The notes: generated from the letters alone by a model not told the origin. A DNA stretch of 64,000 bases from Xanthomonas populi (GCF_002940065.1 NZ_MDEJ01000005.1:1-64000); one strand, 5' to 3'. Numbered from the stretch's first letter, positions 23,467 to 33,474 are shown. Numbers and translations: made by a program.

Positions 23467-25191
23467 ATGGCACTCGCGATTTCCAAAGAAAATATCAACC
23501 AGAACGCCGAAAAGGCCGGGCAGTGGTTCGACCGTGTCCGCAGCCTGCAGATCACCCGCAAGCTGACCATGATGGCGATGATCGCCCTGGCGGTGGGGGC
23601 CGGTCTGGCGGTGTTCTACTGGTCGCAGAAACCCGGCTACCAGTCGCTGTACACCGGCCTGGACGACAAGGGCAATGCCGAGGCGGCCGACCTGCTGCGC
23701 ACCGCGCAGATCCCGTTCAAGATCGACCAGAACACCGGCGCCATCTCGGTGCCGCGAGACCGTCTGTACGACGCCCGCCTGAAGCTGGCCGGCTCCGGCC
23801 TGACCGGCAAGGAAACCGGCGGCGGCTTCGAGTTGATGGAAAAAGACCCGGGCTTCGGCGTCAGCCAGTTCGTGGAAAACGCCCGCTACCAGCACGCCCT
23901 GGAAACCGAATTGTCGCGCACCATCGGCACCCTGCGCCCGGTGCGCGAGGCCCGTGTGCATCTGGCCATTCCCAAGCCCAGCGCCTTCACCCGCCAGCGC
24001 GACGTGGCCAGCGCCTCGGTGGTGCTGGAGCTGCGTGGCGGCCAGGGCCTGGAGCGCAATCAAGTGGATGCTATCGTCAACCTGGTCGCCTCCAGCATTC
24101 CGGACATGACCCCCGAACGCGTGACCGTGGTCGACCAGAGCGGCCGCATGCTCTCCATTGCCGATCCCAACAGTGACGCCGCTCAGTTCGAACAGGTGCG
24201 CCGCCAGGAAAGCTCCTACAACCAGCGCATTCGCGAATTGCTCGAGCCGATGACCGGCGCCGGCAGGGTCAACCCGGAAGTCAGCGTGGACATGGATTTC
24301 TCTGTGGTCGAAGAAGCCCGCGAGCTCTATAACGGCGAGCCGGCCAAGCTGCGCAGCGAGCAGGTCAACGACAGCAGCAGCAGCACCAGCGCCACCGGCC
24401 CGCAAGGCCCCCCGGGCGCCACCAGCAACAGCCCCGGTCAGCCGCCGGCGCCGGCCGCCAACGCCACTGCCGGCGCACCGGGCACCCCGGCCGCTGCCAA
24501 CGGCCAGGCCGCCGCCCCCGCCGCACCGACCGAAAGTTCCAAGAGCGCTACCCGCAATTACGAATTGGACCGGACCTTGCAACACACCCGTCAGCCGGCC
24601 GGCCGCATCAAGCGGGTCTCGGTGGCAGTGCTGCTGGACAACGTGCCGCGCCCCGGTGCCAAGGGCAAGATCGTCGAGCAGCCGCTGACCGCCGCCGAGC
24701 TCACCCGCATCGAAGGCCTGGTCAAGCAGGCAGTGGGTTTCGATGCGGCACGTGGCGACACGGTGTCGGTGATGAATGCCCCGTTCGTGCGTGAAGCGGT
24801 GGCCGGCGAAGAAGGCCCGAAGTGGTGGGAAGACCCGCGCGTGCAGAACGGTCTTCGCCTGCTGGTCGGTGCGGTGGTGGTGCTGGCGCTGCTGTTCGGC
24901 GTGGTGCGCCCCACCCTGCGTCAACTCACCGGCGTGACTGTGGTCAAGGACAAGCAACGCAAGGGTGGCAACGATGGCACTCCGCAAAGCGCCGACGTGC
25001 GGATGGTCGACGATGACGACCTGATGCCGCGCCTGGAAGAAGACACCGCCCAGCTCGGTCAGGACAAGAAAGCCCCGATCGCCCTGCCGGATGCCTACGA
25101 AGAGCGCATGCGGGTCGCACGCGAAGCCGTCAAAGCCGATTCAAAACGTGTCGCACAAGTCGTAAAGGGATGGGTCGCCAGTGAAGCCTGA
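23467..25191 (+). CDS. fliF: FliF, MS-ring protein
   Basis: A 574-residue inner-membrane ring protein that houses the export gate and binds the C ring. A transmembrane segment lies near residues 37-56 (MMAMIALAVGAGLAVFYWS), two periplasmic ring-building modules follow, an Ala/Pro-rich linker spans about 300-360, and a second transmembrane segment lies near 462-485 (LLVGAVVVLALLFGVV). The C-terminal cytoplasmic tail binds FliG. It starts 13 bases after fliE and its end overlaps the fliG start by 11 bases. Confidence 0.96.
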   Translation: MALAISKENINQNAEKAGQWFDRVRSLQITRKLTMMAMIALAVGAGLAVFYWSQKPGYQSLYTGLDDKGNAEAADLLRTAQIPFKIDQNTGAISVPRDRLYDARLKLAGSGLTGKETGGGFELMEKDPGFGVSQFVENARYQHALETELSRTIGTLRPVREARVHLAIPKPSAFTRQRDVASASVVLELRGGQGLERNQVDAIVNLVASSIPDMTPERVTVVDQSGRMLSIADPNSDAAQFEQVRRQESSYNQRIRELLEPMTGAGRVNPEVSVDMDFSVVEEARELYNGEPAKLRSEQVNDSSSSTSATGPQGPPGATSNSPGQPPAPAANATAGAPGTPAAANGQAAAPAAPTESSKSATRNYELDRTLQHTRQPAGRIKRVSVAVLLDNVPRPGAKGKIVEQPLTAAELTRIEGLVKQAVGFDAARGDTVSVMNAPFVREAVAGEEGPKWWEDPRVQNGLRLLVGAVVVLALLFGVVRPTLRQLTGVTVVKDKQRKGGNDGTPQSADVRMVDDDDLMPRLEEDTAQLGQDKKAPIALPDAYEERMRVAREAVKADSKRVAQVVKGWVASEA

Positions 25192-26191
25192 TACACCACC
25201 GATGACCGGAGTACAGCGCGCCGCGGTGCTGTTACTGTCGCTTGGGGAAAGCGACGCCGCCGAAGTGCTCAAGCACATGGACCCCAAGGAGGTGCAGAAG
25301 ATCGGCATCGCCATGGCCACCATGACCGGGATCTCGCGCGATCAGGTCGAGAAGGTGATGGACGACTTCAACGGCGAACTGGCCGGCAAGACCTCGCTGG
25401 GCGTGGGCGCCGACGACTACATCCGCAACGTGCTGATTCAGGCGCTGGGGGCCGACAAGGCCGGTGGCCTGATCGACCGCATCCTGCTCGGCCGCAACAC
25501 CACCGGTCTGGACACCTTGAAGTGGATGGACCCGCGCGCGGTGGCCGATCTGGTGCGCAACGAGCACCCGCAGATCATCGCCATCGTCATGGCGCATCTG
25601 GACAGCGACCAGGCCGCTGAAGCGCTGAAGCTGCTGCCCGAGCGCACCCGCGCCGACGTGCTGCTGCGCATCGCCACCCTGGACGGCATCCCGCCGAACG
25701 CCCTGAGCGAGCTCAACGACATCATGGAGCGCCAGTTTTCCGGCAACCAGAACCTCAAGTCGTCGAACGTGGGCGGCATCAAGGTGGCTGCCAATATCCT
25801 CAACTTCCTCGACACCGGCCCCGAGCAGGGTGTGCTGGGCGAGATCGGCAAGATCGACGCCGACCTGGCCAGCAAGATCCAGGATCTGATGTTCGTGTTC
25901 GACAACCTGGTGGACCTGGACGACCGCGGCCTGCAGACGCTGCTGCGCGAAGTGTCCGGCGAGCGCCTGGGCCTGGCCCTGCGCGGCGCCGACACCAAGG
26001 TGCGCGAAAAGATCACCCGCAACATGTCCCAGCGCGCCGCAGAAATCCTGCTCGAAGACATGGAAGCACGCGGCCCGGTGCGCCTGGCCGACGTGGAAGC
26101 GGCGCAGAAGGAAATCCTCACCATCGTCCGCCGCCTGGCTGACGAAGGCGCCATCAGCCTGGGCGGCGCCGGTGCGGAGGCGATGGTATGA
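25181..26191 (+). CDS. fliG: FliG, motor switch protein
   Basis: A 336-residue C-ring protein: the N-terminal domain binds FliF, the middle and C-terminal armadillo domains contact FliM and the stator. The charged C-terminal helix that interacts with MotA (DDRGLQTLLREVSGERLGLAL, then REKITRNMSQRAAEIL) is intact. The middle-domain EHPQ motif (NEHPQIIAIVMAHL) is present. Overlaps fliF and fliH, indicating translational coupling. Confidence 0.97.
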   Translation: MKPDTPPMTGVQRAAVLLLSLGESDAAEVLKHMDPKEVQKIGIAMATMTGISRDQVEKVMDDFNGELAGKTSLGVGADDYIRNVLIQALGADKAGGLIDRILLGRNTTGLDTLKWMDPRAVADLVRNEHPQIIAIVMAHLDSDQAAEALKLLPERTRADVLLRIATLDGIPPNALSELNDIMERQFSGNQNLKSSNVGGIKVAANILNFLDTGPEQGVLGEIGKIDADLASKIQDLMFVFDNLVDLDDRGLQTLLREVSGERLGLALRGADTKVREKITRNMSQRAAEILLEDMEARGPVRLADVEAAQKEILTIVRRLADEGAISLGGAGAEAMV

Positions 26192-26808
26192 ACGACATCG
26201 TCACCCGTTGGTTAGCCCCCGACCTGCACATGGCCCCGGCGCTGCCGGAAACCGACTTCGACGAACCGGCGGTGTATGAGCCGGTGCTGCGCCCGCCGAC
26301 CCTGGAAGAGATCCAGGCCATCGAAGACGCCGCCCATCAGGAAGGTCTGGAGCGCGGGCATGCCGAAGGCTTCGCCCAGGGCCAATCCGAGGTGCGCCGG
26401 TTGACCGCACAGATCGACGGCATTCTGGACAACTTCACCCGCCCGCTGGCGCGGCTGGAGAACGAAGTGGTGGGCGCGCTCGGCGAGCTGGCCGTGCGCA
26501 TTGCCGGTTCGCTGGTGGGGCGTGCCTACCAGGTCGAACCGCAGCTGCTGGCCGATCTGGTGCACGAAGCCATCGATGCGGTCGGCAGTGCCGGTCGCGA
26601 AGTGGAAGTGCGCCTGCACCCGGACGACATCACCGCGCTGCTGCCCCATCTGGCGCCCAGCAGCACCACCCGCGTGGCCCCGGACCTGAGTCTGAGCCGC
26701 GGCGACCTGCGCGTGCACGCCGAAAGCGTGCGCGTGGACGGAACCCTGGAGGCGCGCCTGCGGGCCGCGTTGGAAACCGTCATGCGCAACTCCGGAGCGG
26801 GCCTGTGA
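26188..26808 (+). CDS. fliH: FliH, export ATPase regulator (stator)
   Basis: A 206-residue peripheral stalk-like protein that binds FliI and tethers it to the C ring. The N-terminal region is Pro/Glu-rich, a helical stretch with Gly spacing ([20 protein letters not shown]) shows the GxxxG pattern of FliH, and the C-terminal globular domain ends at the fliI overlap. Overlaps both neighbours by four bases. Confidence 0.92.
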   Translation: MNDIVTRWLAPDLHMAPALPETDFDEPAVYEPVLRPPTLEEIQAIEDAAHQEGLERGHAEGFAQGQSEVRRLTAQIDGILDNFTRPLARLENEVVGALGELAVRIAGSLVGRAYQVEPQLLADLVHEAIDAVGSAGREVEVRLHPDDITALLPHLAPSSTTRVAPDLSLSRGDLRVHAESVRVDGTLEARLRAALETVMRNSGAGL

Positions 26809-28187
26809 GCGACCTGTTGGGCGCCACCCCAGCCCCGGCCGATTGGCTGGACGCGCGCAACCTGCGCCTGGCCACCCGCCTGAGCGGGCTGGGGCTGGAG
26901 CCAACGGCCGGCCGCACCTTGATCCGCGAAGGCATTCTGCGCCGCGCGGTCGGCCTGACCCTGGAAGCCACCGGCTGCGCGGCGCCGATGGGCGCCACCT
27001 GCAAGGTCGAGGTGGACGGCGGCTGGGTCGATGCCGAAGTGGTCGGCTTTGCCGGCGAACGCACCTATCTGATGCCCAGCGCCGAATTGCATGGTCTGCT
27101 GCCCAATGCCCGCGTGGTGCCCTCGCGGCGCCGCGGCGGCGTAGAAGTGGGCGAAGGTCTGTTCGGCCGTGTCATCGACAGCGACGGCACCCCGCTGGAC
27201 GGCAAGGGCCCGATCCGCGGCGAAGGCAGCGTCAGCATGGCCGGCGTGTCGATCAACCCACTGTCGCGCGAACCCATCACCACCTCGTTGGATGTCGGCG
27301 TGCGCGCGATCAACGCGCTGCTGCCGATCGGGCGCGGCCAGCGTGTGGGCCTGTTCGCCGGCTCCGGCGTCGGTAAATCGACACTGCTCGGCATGATGAC
27401 CCGCTTCACCTCGGCCGACGTGATCGTGGTGGGGCTGATCGGCGAACGTGGTCGCGAAGTGCGCGACTTCGTCGAAACCACGCTGGGCGAAGAAGGCCTG
27501 CGCCGCGCCGTGGTTGTGGCCGCCCCGGCCGACCGCCCGCCGCTGGCGCGTCTGCACGGCGCCTACCGCGCCACCGCCATTGCCGAATGGTTCCGCGACC
27601 AGGGCTTGAACGTGCTGCTGCTGATGGATTCGCTGACCCGTTTCGCCCAGGCGCAGCGTGAGATCGGCCTGTCGGTGGGCGAGCCACCGACCACCCGCGG
27701 CTACCCGCCGTCGGTGTTCGCCAAATTGCCGGCGCTGGTGGAACGCGCCGGCAACGGTGCCAAGGGCCGCGGTTCGATCACCGCTTTCTACACCGTGCTG
27801 ACCGAAGGCGACGACCCGCAGGACCCGATCGCCGACGCGGCGCGCGCTATCCTGGACGGCCACATCCTGCTCTCGCGTCGGGTTGCCGACAGCGGCCTGT
27901 ATCCGGCCATCGACGTGGAATCCTCGGTCAGCCGCGTGGTGCAGGACATCGCCGACGACACCTGGCGCCTGCGCATCCGCAAGCTCAAGCGGCTGCTCTC
28001 GGCGTACTCGTCCAATCGCGACCTGATCGCAATCGGCGCCTATCAGCGCGGCAGCGATCCGGCCACCGACGAAGCGTTGGCCCGTTGGCCGGACATCGTC
28101 GAATTCCTGGGACAGGACGTCCACAAGGCCGCCCACCTGCCCGACAGCCTGTCCGCGCTGCAGCGGCTGGTCGAACCCGAGAACTAA
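26805..28187 (+). CDS. fliI: FliI, flagellar export ATPase
   Basis: A 460-residue F1-beta-like ATPase that powers chaperone release and unfolding of export substrates. Walker A ([10 protein letters not shown]) lies near residue 187, Walker B ([18 protein letters not shown]) near 270, and the family signature [15 protein letters not shown] near 305. The frame is intact. Overlaps fliH by four bases and is followed three bases later by fliJ. Confidence 0.97.
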   Translation: MSDLLGATPAPADWLDARNLRLATRLSGLGLEPTAGRTLIREGILRRAVGLTLEATGCAAPMGATCKVEVDGGWVDAEVVGFAGERTYLMPSAELHGLLPNARVVPSRRRGGVEVGEGLFGRVIDSDGTPLDGKGPIRGEGSVSMAGVSINPLSREPITTSLDVGVRAINALLPIGRGQRVGLFAGSGVGKSTLLGMMTRFTSADVIVVGLIGERGREVRDFVETTLGEEGLRRAVVVAAPADRPPLARLHGAYRATAIAEWFRDQGLNVLLLMDSLTRFAQAQREIGLSVGEPPTTRGYPPSVFAKLPALVERAGNGAKGRGSITAFYTVLTEGDDPQDPIADAARAILDGHILLSRRVADSGLYPAIDVESSVSRVVQDIADDTWRLRIRKLKRLLSAYSSNRDLIAIGAYQRGSDPATDEALARWPDIVEFLGQDVHKAAHLPDSLSALQRLVEPEN

Positions 28188-28190
28188 TCC

Positions 28191-28646
28191 ATGATGCAGT
28201 CCAAACGGATCGACCCCCTGCTGCGCCGCGCCCAGGAACAGGAAGACAAGGTGGCGCGCGATCTGTCCGAGCGTCAGCGCGCTCTGGACACCCATCAGTC
28301 GCGTCTGGAAGAACTGCGCCGCTATGCCGAGGAATACGCCAACAGCCACATGGCCGGCACCAGCGCCGCTGCGCTGACCAATCGCCGCGCCTTCCTGGAC
28401 CGGCTGGACAGCGCCGTTCTGCAACAGGCGCAGACGGTGGAAAGCAACCGCACCAAGGTGGAAGCCGAGCGCACCCGGCTGCTGCTGGCCAGCCGCGAAA
28501 AACAGGTGCTGGAGCAACTGGCTGCCAGCTACCGCGCGCAGGAGAACAAGGTGATCGAACGCCGCGACCAGCGTGAGATGGACGACCTGGGCGCACGCCG
28601 TTCGCGCCTGGCACGCAGCGAAGACACCCACGGAGAATCCGCATGA
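28191..28646 (+). CDS. fliJ: FliJ, export chaperone escort
   Basis: A 151-residue coiled-coil protein corresponding to the gamma stalk of ATP synthase; it links FliI to FlhA. The whole length is heptad-rich (LRRAQEQEDKVARDLSERQR, VEAERTRLLLASREKQVLEQ). Overlaps fliK by four bases. Confidence 0.9.
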   Translation: MMQSKRIDPLLRRAQEQEDKVARDLSERQRALDTHQSRLEELRRYAEEYANSHMAGTSAAALTNRRAFLDRLDSAVLQQAQTVESNRTKVEAERTRLLLASREKQVLEQLAASYRAQENKVIERRDQREMDDLGARRSRLARSEDTHGESA

Positions 28647-29944
28647 ACCCCCTTTCCGCTTTCGCCGCCGGCCTTGGCGCGCTTGCCAACACCGGCAAGA
28701 AATCCAGCTATAGCGACCCCTCGTCCGAGCCGGACGCCGGCCAGGACCAGTTCGCGCGCATGCTCAATCCGGCCAACACGCCGAATCAGGCCCCGCCGCA
28801 GGCGCCCGAGCGCGTGCCGGCCAAGCAGGCTGCGCCCAAACCCAACCCGTCCGACAAGCACCGCGACGATAACGACAACGGCGACGATGCACCGGGCGAT
28901 ACCACCGCACGTGCGCGCTCGCAGGACGGCGACAGCACATCCGCAAAGCCTGCCAAGTCCGGCTCCGCCAAGGAACCGGCAGCAGTCGACAGCAGCACTG
29001 CCGCCGGCACCGCCAAAACCGACAAGAACGCCAAGACCGCAACCGCCAGCGAAGACGCAGCTGCCGAAGCGGCCACGGCCACCGATTCCACCTGGCCGCC
29101 GCCGGGCCTGGGCGGCTTCGGCATGGGCCTGCTGGCGCAAGCCCTGCCCGGTGGCGAGGTGCTGGCTGCCGCAGCAGCGGCCCTGACCGCCAGCCTGGCC
29201 GGCGCAGCAGGCGCCACGACGACTGCAACCGCCCTGCCCACCGATGCCGCTGCAGCTACCGCAACGACCACCACTGGCACCGCCCTGCCCTCGCTGGGCG
29301 CTCTGGCACCGGCAACCGCCACGGGCGCCAAGCCGACCTCCGCCACCGGGTTGAGCGGCGATGCCCAGACCGCCGCGCTGATGAGCATGGCCACCAGGGC
29401 ACTGGAACCGGCCCTCGATGACGCCGCCGCCCCGGCAGCCCCGGACGCCCCTGCCTTCGTGCTGCCGACCACCACGGCCGCCTCACTCGGTCGCCTGCAA
29501 GACCCGGCGCCGGTGTTAAGCGCCTCGCCCACCCCGACCCCGGAGATGGGCAGCGACAATTTCGACGACGCCATCGGCGCGCGTATGAGCTGGCTGGCCG
29601 ACCAGAAGATCGGCCATGCGCACATCAAGGTGACCCCGAACGAGATGGGTCCGGTCGAGGTGCGTCTGCATCTGGACGGCGACAAGGTCAATGCCAGCTT
29701 CACCTCCGCCAATGCCGAGGTCCGCCAGGCGCTGGAACAAAGCTTGCCGCGCCTGCGCGACATGCTCGGCCAGCACGGTTTCCAGCTGGGCCAGGCAGAT
29801 GTGGGCCAGCAACCGCAGAGCCAGTCCGGCAATCGCAACGGCGGCAGCAACGACGGCAATGGCCTGACCCTGGACGACAGCCCGCCCGTCGGAATTCCGT
29901 CAGTGGTGTTGCGCCAGCGTGGATTGCTGGACGCTTACGCCTGA
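28643..29944 (+). CDS. fliK: FliK, hook-length control protein
   Basis: A 433-residue secreted ruler. The first 330 residues are Ala/Thr/Pro-rich and low in complexity, as usual. The C-terminal switch domain (about 325-400: ARMSWLADQKIGHAHIKVTP ... NEMGPVEVRLHLDGDKVNASF) matches FliK and acts on FlhB to change export specificity from hook to filament proteins. It ends the fliEFGHIJK operon. Confidence 0.92.
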   Translation: MNPLSAFAAGLGALANTGKKSSYSDPSSEPDAGQDQFARMLNPANTPNQAPPQAPERVPAKQAAPKPNPSDKHRDDNDNGDDAPGDTTARARSQDGDSTSAKPAKSGSAKEPAAVDSSTAAGTAKTDKNAKTATASEDAAAEAATATDSTWPPPGLGGFGMGLLAQALPGGEVLAAAAAALTASLAGAAGATTTATALPTDAAAATATTTTGTALPSLGALAPATATGAKPTSATGLSGDAQTAALMSMATRALEPALDDAAAPAAPDAPAFVLPTTTAASLGRLQDPAPVLSASPTPTPEMGSDNFDDAIGARMSWLADQKIGHAHIKVTPNEMGPVEVRLHLDGDKVNASFTSANAEVRQALEQSLPRLRDMLGQHGFQLGQADVGQQPQSQSGNRNGGSNDGNGLTLDDSPPVGIPSVVLRQRGLLDAYA

Positions 29945-30085
29945 GAGTGTGCGCCGGGCTGGCCCCCGCGCAACTGACAACCGCGTGTCGAGGTTCTGCC
30001 GACACGCCCCGCCCCCCTCGCAGCGCAAGGCCTGCGAGGGGTTTCGCGTTGACGCACACATGGCGCCAGAAAACCGTCGCGGTTT

Positions 30086-30101
30086 TGGCATGCCAATTGC
30101 A
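30086..30101 (+). promoter_or_regulatory. Sigma-54 promoter of the fliL operon
   Basis: TGGCATG at 30086-30092, four bases, TTGCA at 30097-30101, 34 bases before the fliL start. It fits RpoN2/FleQ control and shows that fliLMNOP has its own promoter after fliK. Confidence 0.85.
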
Positions 30102-30134
30102 TCCACAGGGTGAGCATTCCCCCTGGAGCAGGCT

Positions 30135-30662
30135 GTGGCAGCCGCCGAAAAACCCAAGAAGACCGAAGAAAAAGACGAGAAGGGCGAAAAGAAGAAGGGT
30201 GGCAAGAAGTCCATCCTGCTGATCGCCATCGGTGTGGTGGTGCTTGCGGCCGCTGGCGGCGGTGCCTGGTTCTTCTTCGGCCACAAGGGCGATGAGAAAG
30301 GCGGCAAGCACGCCGAGGCCAAGGTCGCCGAAGTACCCAAGCCGGCGCAATACTTCCCGATGGACCCGGCAATCGTGGTCAATCTGGCCGACCCTGGCGA
30401 TGGCCCGCAATATCTGCAGGTCGAAGTGCAGCTGGTCACCCGCGACCCGGAAGAACTCAAGCTCATCACCGAGAACGCCCCGGCCATCCGTGCGCATCTG
30501 CTGATGCTGCTGTCGCAGACCAAGGCCACCGACGTGTCCGACCTGGTCGGCAAGCAGAAGCTGCAGAAAGCCGCGCTGGTTGAAGCACAGAAAGTCATGA
30601 CCAGCGAGACCGGCAAGAAGTGCGTCGAAGAACTGCTGTTCACCAGTTTCGTTACCCAGTAA
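30135..30662 (+). CDS. fliL: FliL, basal-body-associated stator-support protein
   Basis: A 175-residue inner-membrane protein near the stator. A Lys/Glu-rich cytoplasmic tail (1-29) precedes one transmembrane segment (about 30-50: ILLIAIGVVVLAAAGGGAWFFFG, in part) and a periplasmic domain of stomatin-like fold (YFPMDPAIVVNL ... QYLQVEVQLVT). It uses a GTG start with GGAG at 30125-30128. First gene of fliLMNOP. Confidence 0.9.
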   Translation: MAAAEKPKKTEEKDEKGEKKKGGKKSILLIAIGVVVLAAAGGGAWFFFGHKGDEKGGKHAEAKVAEVPKPAQYFPMDPAIVVNLADPGDGPQYLQVEVQLVTRDPEELKLITENAPAIRAHLLMLLSQTKATDVSDLVGKQKLQKAALVEAQKVMTSETGKKCVEELLFTSFVTQ

Positions 30663-30672
30663 GGCACCGCCC

Positions 30673-31686
30673 ATGAGCGTCAGCGATCTGCTTTCCCAGG
30701 ACGAAATCGATGCCCTGCTGCACGGCGTCGATTCGGGCGTGGTCAACACAGAGCCGGCGGCACTGCCCGGCGAGGCACGCCAATACGATCTGTCCAGCCA
30801 GGACCGCATCATCCGCGGGCGCATGCCAACCCTGGAAATGGTCAACGAGCGCTTCGCGCGGCTCTGGCGTATCGGCTTGTTCAACCTGATCCGGCGCTCG
30901 GCCGACCTGTCGGTGCGCGGCATCGACCTGGTCAAGTTCAACGAATACATGCACTCGCTGTATGTGCCGACCAACCTCAACCTGATCCGCTTCAAGCCGC
31001 TGCGCGGCACCGGCCTGATCGTGTTCGAACCCACGCTGGTGTTCGCCGTGGTGGACAACTTCTTCGGTGGCGACGGCCGTTACCACACCCGCATCGAAGG
31101 TCGCGAATTTACCGCCACCGAGATGCGCGTGGTGCATCTGATGCTCAAGCAGACCTTCGCCGATCTGAAGGAAGCCTGGGCGCCGGTGATGGAAGTGGAC
31201 TTGGAGTACATCAACTCGGAGATCAACCCGCACTTCGCCAATATCGTCACCCCGCGCGAGTACGTGGTGGTGTGCCGCTTCCACGTGGAGCTGGAAGGCG
31301 GCGGCGGCGAGATCCACATCACCCTGCCGTATTCGATGCTGGAGCCGATCCGCGAATTGCTCGATGCCGGCATCCAGAGCGACCGCAACGACCGCGACGA
31401 TTCCTGGAACGTGATGCTGCGCGAGCAACTGAACACCGCCGAGGTGACCCTGTCCAGCGTACTGGCCAGCAAGCGCATGAGCCTGCGTCAGCTCACCGGT
31501 TTGAAGGTTGGCGACATCCTGCCGATCGATCTGCCCGCACAGGTGCCGCTGTGCGTGGAGGAAATCCCGTTGTTCACCGGCGAATTCGGCGTTTCCAATG
31601 GCAACAACGCCGTCAAGATCACCGCCGTACGCCCGCCCGGCGTGCAAGCCCCGCGTGCCGTTCCATCCCAGGACCCCAGCAAATGA
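30673..31686 (+). CDS. fliM: FliM, motor switch protein
   Basis: A 337-residue C-ring protein. The N-terminal CheY-P-binding peptide (LLSQDEIDALLHGVDSG) is intact, the CheC-like middle domain follows (about 45-230) and a FliN-like SpoA domain ends it (about 250-325). Overlaps fliN by four bases. Phospho-CheY from the cheY genes in this window is its expected signal. Confidence 0.97.
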   Translation: MSVSDLLSQDEIDALLHGVDSGVVNTEPAALPGEARQYDLSSQDRIIRGRMPTLEMVNERFARLWRIGLFNLIRRSADLSVRGIDLVKFNEYMHSLYVPTNLNLIRFKPLRGTGLIVFEPTLVFAVVDNFFGGDGRYHTRIEGREFTATEMRVVHLMLKQTFADLKEAWAPVMEVDLEYINSEINPHFANIVTPREYVVVCRFHVELEGGGGEIHITLPYSMLEPIRELLDAGIQSDRNDRDDSWNVMLREQLNTAEVTLSSVLASKRMSLRQLTGLKVGDILPIDLPAQVPLCVEEIPLFTGEFGVSNGNNAVKITAVRPPGVQAPRAVPSQDPSK

Positions 31687-32021
31687 TCAACTCCGACATC
31701 CTCGACGCCGCGCGCGCCACCTTCGAAAGCCTGCATGCCGAGCGCGACCTCACTGCCACCGACCTCAACCTGGACGTCATCCTGGACGTGCCGGTGACCC
31801 TGTCGCTGGAAGTGGGCCGCGCGCGCATCCCGATCCGCAACCTGCTGCAGCTCAACCAGGGCTCGGTGGTGGAACTGGAGCGCGGTGCCGGCGAGCCGCT
31901 GGACGTGTACGTCAACGGCACCTTGATCGCGCATGGCGAAGTGGTGGTGATCAACGACCGCTTCGGCATCCGCCTGACCGATGTGGTCAGCCCCAGCGAA
32001 CGGATCCGGAGGCTGCGGTGA
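31683..32021 (+). CDS. fliN: FliN, motor switch protein
   Basis: A 112-residue C-ring protein with a single SpoA domain (VILDVPVTLSLEVGRARIPI ... GEVVVINDRFGIRLTDVVS). The ATG at 31683 overlaps the fliM stop; longer frames from upstream are fliM shadow. Its stop overlaps the GTG of fliO. Confidence 0.95.
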   Translation: MINSDILDAARATFESLHAERDLTATDLNLDVILDVPVTLSLEVGRARIPIRNLLQLNQGSVVELERGAGEPLDVYVNGTLIAHGEVVVINDRFGIRLTDVVSPSERIRRLR

Positions 32022-32426
32022 TCGGCGTGTTGGCCACTGCCGCGCCGGTGGCGGCCCAGGCCAGCCAGGTCGGCGCGCAGGCACCGTCCTCGCCCAGCCT
32101 GTTTGGCGCAGTCTTTGCATTGCTGTTGGTGCTCGCGCTGATCGTTGGCCTGGGCTGGTTGCTCAAGCGCCTGCCCGGCAGCGGTTTCCGCACGACCGAG
32201 GGCCTGCCGTGTGGTGACCAGCCTGGCAGTGGGTGCCAAGGAACGCGTGGTGGTGGTGGAGGTGAACGGCCAGCAGTTGTTGCTCGGCGTCACCGCCGGC
32301 GGCATCAGCACCTTGCACACCTTGTCCGAACCGCTGCCGTCCGCGCCCGCCCCCACCCTGCCCAACTTCAAGCAACTCCCCAATTTCGCCCAGCTGCTCG
32401 CACAGAAGCTGCGCAAGGACCCGTGA
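32018..32426 (+). pseudogene. fliO: FliO, export-gate assembly protein, frameshifted
   Basis: FliO assists assembly of the FliP ring of the export gate. From the GTG at 32018 the first frame encodes an N-terminal segment, one transmembrane helix (GAVFALLLVLALIVGLGWLL) and RLPGSGFRTTEGL. At about 32209-32210 one extra C (CTGCCG where CTGCG is expected) shifts the frame; the original protein continues in another frame as RVVTSLAVGAKERVVVVEVN, then LLLGVTAGGISTLH, to the stop at 32426. The in-frame product would lose the cytoplasmic domain. Either a real mutation or a one-base sequencing error. FliP translation may be affected by lost coupling. Confidence 0.85.
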
Positions 32427-32427
32427 C

Positions 32428-33273
32428 ATGTTCAGTCGTCGGAATCGCTGGGGGCGCAGCCTGCGCCTGGTGTTGATTCTGCTGGTGATGAGCTGCCCGT
32501 TACTGGCCACCGCCGCACCTGCCGCCTTGCCGGCCATAGCCCAGGCAGCTGCGCCCGCCGCAACACCGGCCCCCGCCCCGGCCGGCGCCAACCAGTTGCC
32601 GGCGTTGCCGAATGTGAGTGTCGGCCGCATCGGCGACCAACCGGTGAGCCTGCCGTTGCAGACCTTGCTGCTGATGACGGCGATTACGCTGCTGCCGTCG
32701 ATGCTGCTGGTGCTGACCGCCTTCACCCGCATCACCATCGTGCTGGGCCTGCTGCGCCAGGCGCTGGGCACCGGCCAGACCCCCTCCAATCAGGTGCTGC
32801 TGGGGCTGTCGATGTTCCTGACCGCGCTGGTGATGATGCCGGTGTGGCAAAAGATGTGGGGCGCCGGCCTGTCGCCGTACCTCAACAACCAGATCGACTT
32901 CCAGACCGCCTGGACGCTGACCACCCAGCCGCTGCGCGCCTTCATGCTGGCGCAGATCCGCGAAACCGATCTGATGACCTTCGCCGGCATGGCCGGCGAC
33001 GGCAAGTACGCCGGCCCGGACGCGGTGCCGTTTCCGGTGCTGGTCGCGTCGTTTGTGACCAGCGAGTTGAAGACCGCGTTCGAGATCGGCTTTTTGATCT
33101 TCATTCCGTTCGTGATCATCGATCTGGTGGTGGCCAGCGTGCTGATGTCGATGGGCATGATGATGCTGTCGCCGATGTTGATCTCCGCGCCGTTCAAGAT
33201 TCTGCTGTTCATCCTGGTGGATGGGTGGGTGTTGGTGGTGGGCACGTTGGCGGCGAGTTTCAACGCGTCGTAG
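32428..33273 (+). CDS. fliP: FliP, export-gate protein
   Basis: A 281-residue inner-membrane protein, the main subunit of the FliPQR gate. A cleavable signal-like N-terminus (LVLILLVMSCPLLATAAPAA) is followed by four transmembrane helices; conserved text includes TAFTRITIVLGLLRQALGTG and LVASFVTSELKTAFEIGFLI. The frame is intact and starts two bases after the fliO stop. Confidence 0.96.
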   Translation: MFSRRNRWGRSLRLVLILLVMSCPLLATAAPAALPAIAQAAAPAATPAPAPAGANQLPALPNVSVGRIGDQPVSLPLQTLLLMTAITLLPSMLLVLTAFTRITIVLGLLRQALGTGQTPSNQVLLGLSMFLTALVMMPVWQKMWGAGLSPYLNNQIDFQTAWTLTTQPLRAFMLAQIRETDLMTFAGMAGDGKYAGPDAVPFPVLVASFVTSELKTAFEIGFLIFIPFVIIDLVVASVLMSMGMMMLSPMLISAPFKILLFILVDGWVLVVGTLAASFNAS

Positions 33274-33446
33274 CTGCAAAACCTGGTTCCCGCTTTCGAA
33301 GCGTGACATGCGTTTTACCGGCAACGGTTGCGACTGCACTGACGCAGTCAGGTAGTGGCCTGGATGCGGACAGGTCTGCGTCTGGTCGCTGCGGCACTCC
33401 AGATGCCAACCGACCGACGAATCCCAATTCCCAATCCCGTCCTTTT

Positions 33447-33462
33447 TGGCACTCCACTTGCA
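33447..33462 (+). promoter_or_regulatory. Sigma-54 promoter before fliQ
   Basis: TGGCACT at 33447-33453, four bases, TTGCA at 33458-33462, only 13 bases before the fliQ ATG. The 200-base gap after fliP and this element indicate that fliQR are a separate RpoN2-dependent unit. Confidence 0.85.
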
Positions 33463-33474
33463 TCACACCTCTCC

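Noticed and set aside
29700..31058. Minus-strand frame across fliK-fliL-fliM
   Set aside because: It covers three real genes and lacks any domain; shadow frame.
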